A stretch of 64,000 nt of DNA from Elymus sibiricus (lineage: Eukaryota; Streptophyta; Magnoliopsida; Poales; Poaceae), in the NCBI GenBank assembly GCA_039707655.1, contig CM077673.1:271579288-271643287 (forward strand), read 5' to 3'. Under the pieces are notes generated by a model. The model was given only the letters and a program-made list of their open reading frames with translations, was not told where the DNA came from and ran no database searches. Shown here one piece after another: positions 56,890-64,000 of the stretch. The translations under genes were made by a program, and so were the position numbers. Each line of letters opens with the position of its first letter. The first letter of the stretch is position 1.

Positions 56890-58610
56890 ACATGTTTTTT
56901 TTTACTGGAAACTCTAGGGGGACCCCCCACAGCATTTTAACTTTATTACCAATAGGAGTTACAACTTACATGGATTACCAGTGGTAATCAAACTGAAAAA
57001 GAGGAAAAGAACTAACAGGCTAAAAAGCTAACAAGAACTACAAAACAATACCACAAGGAGGCAGAAAAGAAATCCATCTCAATAATTCAGCTCTAAAGAC
57101 ATGCTTGATTCTATGTTGCATGAGTGTCATGTCATGGATAAAAGCACTTCTCCATTTATTAAAGACCTTAGCATTTCTGACTATCCAGATATTCCAGCAA
57201 GCAACAAAAACCACCTCAGTGAAGAAAGGTTTTCCAAAATCACGTTTAGCTTGTATCACAATGTTGCTCATATTATCTCCCTGCGGCCAACAGATTTGAA
57301 GATAATTCCAAACTCTCACACTGAAATTACAGTGGAAGAAGAGATGATCTCTGGTTTCCTTTGTCTGCAAAGGACAGAGAGTACAATTAACCCCATCATC
57401 CATATGACAATGCCTCCTTTCAACAATATATTTGGTGTTAAGCCTGTCCATGATCAACATCCAAGCAAACACTTTTATTTTCATTGTACATGATGCATTC
57501 CAGATCCATAGCAACAGAGGGTTAAATGACAAGGTAGAATGCATGAAAGAGTAGAATATCTTAGGTTTGTAAGCATTGCAAGTCCCCTGCCAATACTAGA
57601 TATCATTTGCATCCAAATCTATGCTGTGAGAGGTCATCATTGCATGAATTGTCATGTATTCATTGTATGCCTGTTCAGAGAAAGGTAAATGGAACAACTC
57701 TAAGATATCCTGCGCTTGAAAGGCTTCAGACACTATTATCCAGGGATCTTTCACCTAAGAAAATAGCCTTGGAAACCTTGATTCCAAAGTAGCCACAGAA
57801 TCACCAAGCTTCCATCTGTCAGACCAAAATAGAGCAGAGTCTCCTGAGTTAATTTGCACCCAGTTTGTCTTCCTGAAATGATCCAACATTTTGCATATAT
57901 CTTTCCACCAGAAAGATCCACAGCTGTTAGTGCCCTGTGGTACCCTCCCATGATAATATGTATTCCAAATAAGAGAAACCCATGGCAGATCCATCCTATT
58001 CAGGAACTTGTGCATATGCTTGAGAAGCAGAGCAATATTTTGAACCCCCAAATTCAAGATCCCTAACCCCCCCCCCCCTTACTCTTGGGCCTACAGATCA
58101 GTTCCCATGCTGCTAAGGATGGTGAGGGTTCATCTCTATGCTTTCTCCATAGGCATTGTCTCTGAATTCTCTCCAATTTCTTTAAAATTCCAGGGGGACT
58201 AGCAGACTGCCAAGATAGAAAATAGGCATAGAGGACAAAGCAGAGTTAAGAAACTACAATATTTCACCCTGATTGAGGAAGGAGGAGCTTGCTGTCATCC
58301 TTCTTTCCATGCAGTCTACCAATGGCATGAAGTCAATCATTTTAGGCCAAGTAGTACCCACAGGTAGTCCCAAATAAGTGAAGGGCATTTTCCCCACTTG
58401 ACATCCAAAGGCTGCAGCCAAACCAGTGATTGTATTCTCCTCCACATTAATAGGAACCATGGATGACTTGTGATAATTAACCACTAATCCAGTGGAGGTG
58501 GAGAAAACCTGAAGCATATCATTTAAAGCACATGTTACATCAACTGGCTAATCATTGTACAAAATACGGCTAGAGACTTTATCTAAACCTGCATCCAAAG
58601 CCGCCTGCAC
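56890..58610 (-). pseudogene. LINE (L1-type) 3' half remnant
   Basis: A non-LTR retrotransposon copy. RT text is at 58517-58254 (STGLVVNYHKSSMVPINVEE, FTYLGLPVGTTWPKMIDFMP) and a middle piece is at 58057-57751 (PWVSLIWNTYYHGRVPQGT, FWWKDICKMLD). The zinc-binding domain is at 57544-57038 (WNASCTMKIKVFAWMLIMDR, CTLCPLQTKETRDHLFFHC). A T-run at about 56890 on the plus strand is the likely poly(A) end. The order and strand agree, so it is one copy broken by indels. The 5' half is missing. Confidence 0.82.
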
Positions 58611-58689
58611 ATGTGCTGGCTTGTTACACTCCCCGACTCCCGAGGGATATGACCTTCTGCAACTATAAAGTGAGTATGCATTTTGAACT

Positions 58690-58944
58690 TTATATCTCTA
58701 AACAGGTGGCCGAGCGGGCTAGGTCAAAGGAACTGGATCCGATAGCTTGCTTGAGCGTGCGGCTGTGTGTTTCAAAGATTGACTGTCCAATCCCCCCCTG
58801 ATCGGCCAGCTTGATAGCCTCAATTAGTGATGTTGTCTCCGCATGCAAGGATTCATCAAGTGCCGCCACAGCTACCTGAATAAGAGCATTTACAACCACA
58901 CCCTTTATATCCCTCTCAAACGCCTGGGCAGTCTGCCCCGTCAT
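58690..58944 (-). pseudogene. RNase H-like (RVT_3) fragment
   Basis: Minus-strand text DESLHAETTSLIEAIKLADQ, then IFETHSRTLKQAIG and SSFDLARSATCLEI, follows the LHAE...ETDS...L pattern of the plant RNase H-like domain found after the zinc region in LINEs. Here it lies upstream of the RT remnant, so it is from another copy or was rearranged. Asp of ETDS is His (ETHS). Confidence 0.55.
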
Positions 58945-59271
58945 TAACCGGTCATGAAATTTTAACCCACACGAGAATCTTAAATAGACCTCAAACGATC
59001 AGGCTGACCGACACCCTTCATATCCAACCCAAATATGGGGCGCATACGGGGCGTCCAGGCGCGCCCGGGCACGCCCGCCATGTCAGACCCGACAGCCCGA
59101 CCCCGCCGCAAATTTCACTAAATCCATCCCTAGAACTACCGGATCCATTTGCTCTTTCCTCTCTTCTTCCTCCTCCGCGCTGTCCGTCTCACAGCTCTGC
59201 CGCCGCGCGCGCTCCGAAGCTCTCTCGTGCTTTCCGCGGGGGACGTCGTTGCCGGCCCGGATGTCGGTGTC
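58945..59271. other. GC-rich leader-like segment
   Basis: It carries GGGGCGTCCAGGCGCGCCCG, then a CT-rich stretch (TTTGCTCTTTCCTCTCTTCT) and GC-rich text ending at the B-family LTR. It resembles the 5' end of a gene or gene fragment cut by the insertion, but no coding part is visible. Confidence 0.4.
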
Positions 59272-59732
59272 AAAACCGGCGGATCTCGGGTAGGGGGTCC
59301 CGAGATGCGAGACTAGGATCGATGGTAAGAAAGGGACGAAGGAGACGATGTTTACCCAGGTTCGGGCCCTCCTATGGAGGTAAAACCCTACGTCCTGCTT
59401 GATTATATTGATGGTATGAAAGTTACAGAGTTGATCTACCTCGAGATCGACTAGCTAAAACCCTAGATGAGTTTCTGTGTCCTATGATCTAAAACCCTCC
59501 CGGTTTATATAGACACCGGGGGTACTAGGGTTTACACATGGTGGGCCTCCTGCCGAGGATGGAGATTGCGATTTCCTCCTCTTGACCTGGAGTGCACGAC
59601 GCGCCTTCGGGGCTTCCTTCTGGTAAGTGGAGTCTTGATGTGTCCGGCCATTCTTCAAAGTATGGCCCGTCAAGCCGGCCTATTGAGAAACGAGCCGGCA
59701 GCCCGAGGACCCCTAAATCCGGGATTCCCTCA
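59272..59732 (-). mobile_element. 3' LTR of the second B copy
   Basis: 461 bp. Similar to 11062-11530, with a different stretch near 59540-59640. Confidence 0.88.
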
Positions 59733-60182
59733 GTAGCCCCCGAACTAGCCCCCAACGCCAAGGGTCTCAGCTCCAGCTTCTTTGTATGATCAGAGTCTTC
59801 GGCTTGCGGGGCGATTTCTTCTTCCCCTTCCATGATCGGCTGAGACTAGTTCGGCCTCCGATGACACGTATTTCTTCCGATCATATGATTGACCGAACAC
59901 CATGAATTGCTTAGCCCCGAAGGCCAATCGCCAGAGTGTAAACTGTGTTTTCTGACACCCCCTTCTGACGAAGGGTCGCAGCCTACCATGACCACCGAGC
60001 CAGTTATGAAAACTCGATTAACGGTTCGGGGCCGCCTTTTCAGCGACACGACTTATCAATGCGCAGATCGTGCTCCGTTTTACACAGGATATGATTAATC
60101 TCAACACGCGCATAACAGCACGCATGTCTTGGGAAGCGGAGGGATTCGTGGAGCGGTAAGCGAGGCTAATCGGTGACACGTC

Positions 60183-60193
60183 CCATAAAAAGG
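60183..60193 (+). promoter_or_regulatory. TATA-like box of the antisense gene, second B copy
   Basis: CATAAAAAGGG, about 120 bp before the ATG, as in the first copy. Confidence 0.55.
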
Positions 60194-60307
60194 GAAAAAC
60201 CCCAAGGACTATTCACGCTTCCCATTCTCATCCTCCGCCTCCTCAATCTTTCCAAGCTCCGAGAGCCCAGATCCAGTTTCTCCTCACCCTTTCCTCCGAG
60301 CTTAACC

Positions 60308-63300
60308 ATGGCGGGTTCTGGCTCCAATGGCAAGTGGGAGGCCTCCACGGTCACTGACCAGGATATCCGGGACCTAACGCAGGCCGGCTACCTCCCCGCC
60401 AACATCTTCCACCGCGCCCCGGAGAAGAACCAGGTGGTTCCCACCGCCAAAGCAGGCGAGAGGGTGGTGTTCGTCCCCCACTTTATCCAGGGACTGAGCT
60501 TTCCGCTCCACCCTTTCATCAGGGGTCTCATGTTTTTCTACGGGCTGGACTTCCACGACCTTCCACCGAACTCCTTCATGCACATATCGGCATTCATCAT
60601 CATCTGCGAAGCCTTTCTGCGGGTCAAATCGCACTTCGGCTTGTGGCTCAAGGTCTTCAATGTCAAGCCGAAGATCGTGGCTAGTTAGCACGCAGACTGC
60701 GGAGGGGCGGTAATCAGCAAGCTCCCCCGCGTCGAGTGGCCTACCGGCACCTTCATCGACACAATCAAGATCTGGCAGAAGGGGTGGTTTTACATCACTG
60801 AGCCAAGGGATGAGAGCTGGGCGGCGCCTGCCGAATTCAGATCCGGACCCCCAACGAGACTGACCTCGTGGCTCAGGAAGGGCCTTAACTGGGGATCGGA
60901 TGCTGAGGTGAAGCTGCTGCAGAAGCGCCATACCTGGGTGATCGAGGCCAAGGTGGAGCTGGTCAACGTGGTCGAGGTCATCCTCCATCGCCGCATCCTC
61001 CCTTGCCAGCGCCGGGCATCCCCATGTTGGCTTACCGTCCTGACGACGAGCCTACCATGCGCCAATTCTTCCGCACCACCCCTGAGAAGCTGTGGAGGGC
61101 TTTGTTCAAGCCTTAGAAGAGCTGGCCGGCCAAGGAAGAGGATACAGGCCTTAGCACTGATAACCCACCGACCAAGGTACGGTACTATTTAAATCTATTG
61201 ATTCTGTTTCTTTGGCAAAAAGGTGTGAACACCTTCTCCCTTACTTTCGCAGAAGTGGCTAACCAAAGCCGCGAAGGTTAACTGCCCGGCTCCACTGCCC
61301 GAAGACCCTAGGTCAGAGCTGTTGGCAGCGATGCTCGTTGTGGCGCCGTACTCGGCGCCCGAAAAGAGGAGAAGAAGAAGGCCAGAGAGGGCCTCCGCAT
61401 AAAGGACCAGCCAGACGCTGCGTTCGAGGAGAACCATGCCTCCTCTAATCGTGAGGAGGAGTATGAAGATGGGGGGGAGGCGCTTCCCCCCTCGCAAGGA
61501 AGAGGGCGGCGTCATCGGACGCCGCGGCGGACGCAGCTCCTCCTGCCCTGAAGAGGGCGCGTCAGGCAAGGTTGATCCTGCCCGACGATAGCTCGGATTC
61601 CGACGCGGGATCCGAGGACTTTGAGAGAGTTCCCCAAAGGAGCTTAAGGGTCAAGCCCCCCGCTCAGAGGTATGAATCCGAAGACTCCCGGGTTATTTGT
61701 GCGAAGTTTTTCTCGATGTTTTAAATGCAAGCTCATCTTTCAATCCGCGGCCCACCACGCGTTCTCCCTACCGTCCAAATATCAGACGGGGAGTCACCAC
61801 CCGCCGATCTAGCGGAAAGTGGGACTGCGTCGCACCCCACACCTCTAGGGGCCGCAAAGGATGCCGCGGAGGTGTCATCCAGCCAGGCTTCGATGGAGCC
61901 GAACACGGGCAGAGGAGGTGACCATGCCATGGCCGAGGCTGACGCCATGGCCACCGAGGGCCAGGGAGAGGAAACTCCCTGGGCTGCTGAGGACCAGGGG
62001 GAGAACATTCCCCTGGTCGCCGAAGAGGAAGGGCAGGGAAATGCCCAGGACCCTCCGAGGACATCTCCAGAGCACTCTGTGCCTCCGGAGTTACCGACTC
62101 GGTCCCCGATCAGAGATCGGACTGACTGGTCACCACCGATGCCACCAACGGCTGGGTGGCCGGTCATGGAGGAGGCGCTTGCAAGCGCCCCCATCTCCGA
62201 GGATCACCACACTCTTATGAGTGCGGTTTTGCAAGGAATTCAGTCCGTCGATAGCGGACTGAAGGAGGCCTTCAATGGTCTCTTGCCGAGCTTCAAGGTG
62301 AGTCATGTAATACCTTTTCCCGAACAACTTTTAATTTTAAGTTTATGCTATCTTTATATATGTAGTATCCCCCGAGCCCCGGATGGGTTTACAAAAACGC
62401 ATCCGGGGGTCAGATAAAAAGGAATGAACAATGACGTACATGTTGCGAGTTAGTCCTGCAATGTTCTAAGAGCCTGTAAGAGGACCGAGCCACGTCCTTG
62501 ACACTTCGGGGGTTTGGATGTACATAAATAAATGTGGGTTTTTTTTTCTTTCTTTTTTTTGCAGGCCTCGTCATCGGCGGCGGCCGGTAATGCCGCTGAG
62601 CTAACCGAACTGAATCGGAAGCTCAGAATCTCCGAAGAGGAGCTTGACAGCCTGAACAAGAGGTTCGACGAGCCACAAGGTAAGACGAATTCTAATATCC
62701 GAGCTCTATATTGATAATGATCCGCACTGGTGACCCAGTGTGATTTGCTTCCACAGCTTCAGCAGCGGAGGTTGAAAGACTCAAGGCCGAGCTTCAGAAA
62801 ACGAAGCAAGAGGCCAAGGAGAAGAAGACGGCCACCGAAGAGGCAGCAGCCGCGCTTTCCAGCTTGAAGGCTGCAACCGCCAAACATGAGGCCCGGGTGG
62901 AGGAGGTGCAGCAAGAGCTCAAGGATGCCGGCACAAAGTGCGAGGCCTTTGAGCGGAAAGGCAAAGAACAAGCCGCCGAGCTAGCCGTGCTGAAATTCGA
63001 GCTCCAGAAGGAGCGGGTGGACAGGCGGTCCTTCGAGGAGGAGGTTTGCCAAGTCAAGGTTGTCATCGATGGTAAGCCATATTCGCTGCGATGCACCTTC
63101 GACGGTAGCAAATTTGCTTTGCTCACCCAGGTGTGGCGTTCCTTAGGCATACGTGCGGATCTCCAGAAGAGTGCGGTGGATGCGAACAAGCTTTATGCTT
63201 CGCGGGCGGAGGATGATGAGGCCCGGCTATTCTGGGCGCAGTTTGAATCCCCCGAGCGTTCTCCGCTCCTCGTTGATCACATGAAGCAACTGATGGAGAT

Positions 63301-63631
63301 GCATGGAATGGCGGAGCCGGCCATGAAGGACCTCTGCATCCGTCTATGGCCCGATGAGCCGTTGCCGAGCAGCTACTTCAGCCTGGTGCGGAAGCTATGT
63401 GATGCCGCGCCTCGGGTTGGCGTGCTGAAGCACTCTACATGCATCGAGGGCACGCGGATGGCCTTTGCAAGGACCATGGTGCATTGGCCAAAGCTCCAGC
63501 CGCTCAAGATGGCCACCGCACCTCCGCCACCTGACAAGGGTCATAGGTGCCCCGAGCTTTACTTCCCCCAAGTTATGGAGGGTGCTCGGGCAATAGAGGC
63601 CCAATGCTCCAAAGATATTTTGTATGAATGA
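60308..63631 (+). pseudogene. Antisense extra gene of the second B copy (five exons)
   Basis: Same gene as 2603-5907, with better-preserved exons. Exons: 60308-61176, 61253-61669, 61751-62297, 62565-62679 and 62757-63631. Introns 1, 3 and 4 have GT-AG ends; the intron 2 acceptor is GG where the other copy has AG. The N-terminal Transposase_28-like domain (SFPLHPFIRGLMFFYGLDFH, FMHISAFIIICEAFLRVKSH) is open to a TAG at 60686. A frameshift near 61020 and a TAG near 61115 follow. Exon 5 is open for about 290 codons: coiled coil (HEARVEEVQQELKDAGTKCE), then SLRCTFDGSKFALLTQVWRS, a conserved globular part, and CSKDILYE-stop. It is antisense to gag. Function unknown. Confidence 0.75.
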
Positions 63632-64000
63632 GCGCGATGTAATGTGTCCGAAGACTTTAACGCTTTATACTTAATGTTGCATGGTTTATCATGTCTTATA
63701 AATAGTTTATGTTTATTTAGACTCCTATGTGGCCGGTTCATCTGAAAGCAGCGAGTCATCGGCTTCATCCCCCACGTAGATACTACGCGGGGTGTCTCTG
63801 TATCCGCACTTTTACCCTTAGCCGATGTATCGGCACCCGAAGGCGGTAGTGCGAGCGGGACAAGGCAATCGGACTATGGTGCTCTATAGCTTTCACTTAG
63901 CCGTGGTAGTGTAGAAAAAGGCGGGGGGCGATGACAAGCCCCCTGTGTTTTGTGATGTTCCGATGTGTCGGGACCGAAGCTAGCATCACATGGTTTGTAC
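63632..64000. other. Spacer of the second B copy
   Basis: It repeats about 5935-6285 of the first copy. No gene. Confidence 0.6.

Larger units (their letters stand above)
59272..64000 (-). mobile_element. Second copy of family B, running off the window
   Basis: It opens with the 3' LTR (59272-59732, TGTCGGTGTC to TTCCCTCA), the polypurine tract, and the antisense gene. The gag-protease half lies beyond 64000. Left flank CCGGA would be its TSD if the right side could be seen. Confidence 0.88.

Noticed and set aside
58705..58790. tRNA-like text (TGGCCGAGCGGGCTAGG...GTGTTTCAAAG)
   Set aside because: The A-box resemblance is good, but no acceptor stem or anticodon arm forms. The other strand reads through as an RNase H-like domain, which explains the sequence better.

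Overview
The window looks like intergenic DNA from a Triticeae grass (wheat, Aegilops or barley type). The evidence is a full-length Copia element of the Angela/WIS/BARE-1 group (46932-55525), Stowaway MITEs with the CTCCCTCCGT terminus (one matching what I remember of Thalos), Athila-lineage Gypsy elements with the tRNA-Asp type primer site, and dense nesting of LTR retrotransposons. I see no intact host gene, no rRNA or tRNA gene and no CRISPR array. Family names are from memory of the repeats and were not searched.

Left part (1-26424) is a nest of Ty3/Gypsy elements. A plus-strand reverse transcriptase/RNase H remnant (1-1231) is cut by element A (minus strand, 3' LTR in two pieces 1232-1586 and 11536-12024). 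A's LTR is cut by element B (minus, TSD ACAGG at 1582-1586 and 11531-11535). A's internal region is cut by element E (plus, 15173-23674, TSD TGAC). B has gag, protease and an antisense extra gene but no polymerase. E has a gag remnant and an antisense extra gene. A also carries such a gene. At 24292 a plus-strand Gypsy 5' end (A2: LTR, primer site, gag deletion, protease, start of RT) begins and is cut off at about 26424.

Middle part (26424-37985) is Athila-type DNA on the minus strand. Element D (26424-28300) is broken and its LTR is interrupted by element C (28301-37746), which has gag, protease, RT, RNase H, integrase and a downstream ORF. C's right LTR is truncated and fused to a fragment of a third relative (37747-37985).

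From 37985 to about 46170 lies the only host-like gene: a decayed minus-strand gene with a GRF-type zinc-finger signature and a coiled coil. It is split by a 4.2-kb solo LTR (38676-42858, TSD ATATC, itself carrying a MITE) and by a CACTA element (44005-45282, TSD CTG). A LINE remnant then holds the Angela-type element (TSD ATTGC). MITEs, AT-rich DNA and a second LINE remnant (56890-58610) follow.

The right end (59272-64000) is a second copy of family B, running off the window. Comparing the B copies gives a five-exon model for the antisense gene, with GT-AG introns and its own TATA box. The recurring theme is that three LTR families here carry the same kind of gene: opposite strand to gag, next to the 3' LTR, with a Transposase_28-like N-terminus and a coiled-coil C-terminus. 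That is the most interesting system in the window.
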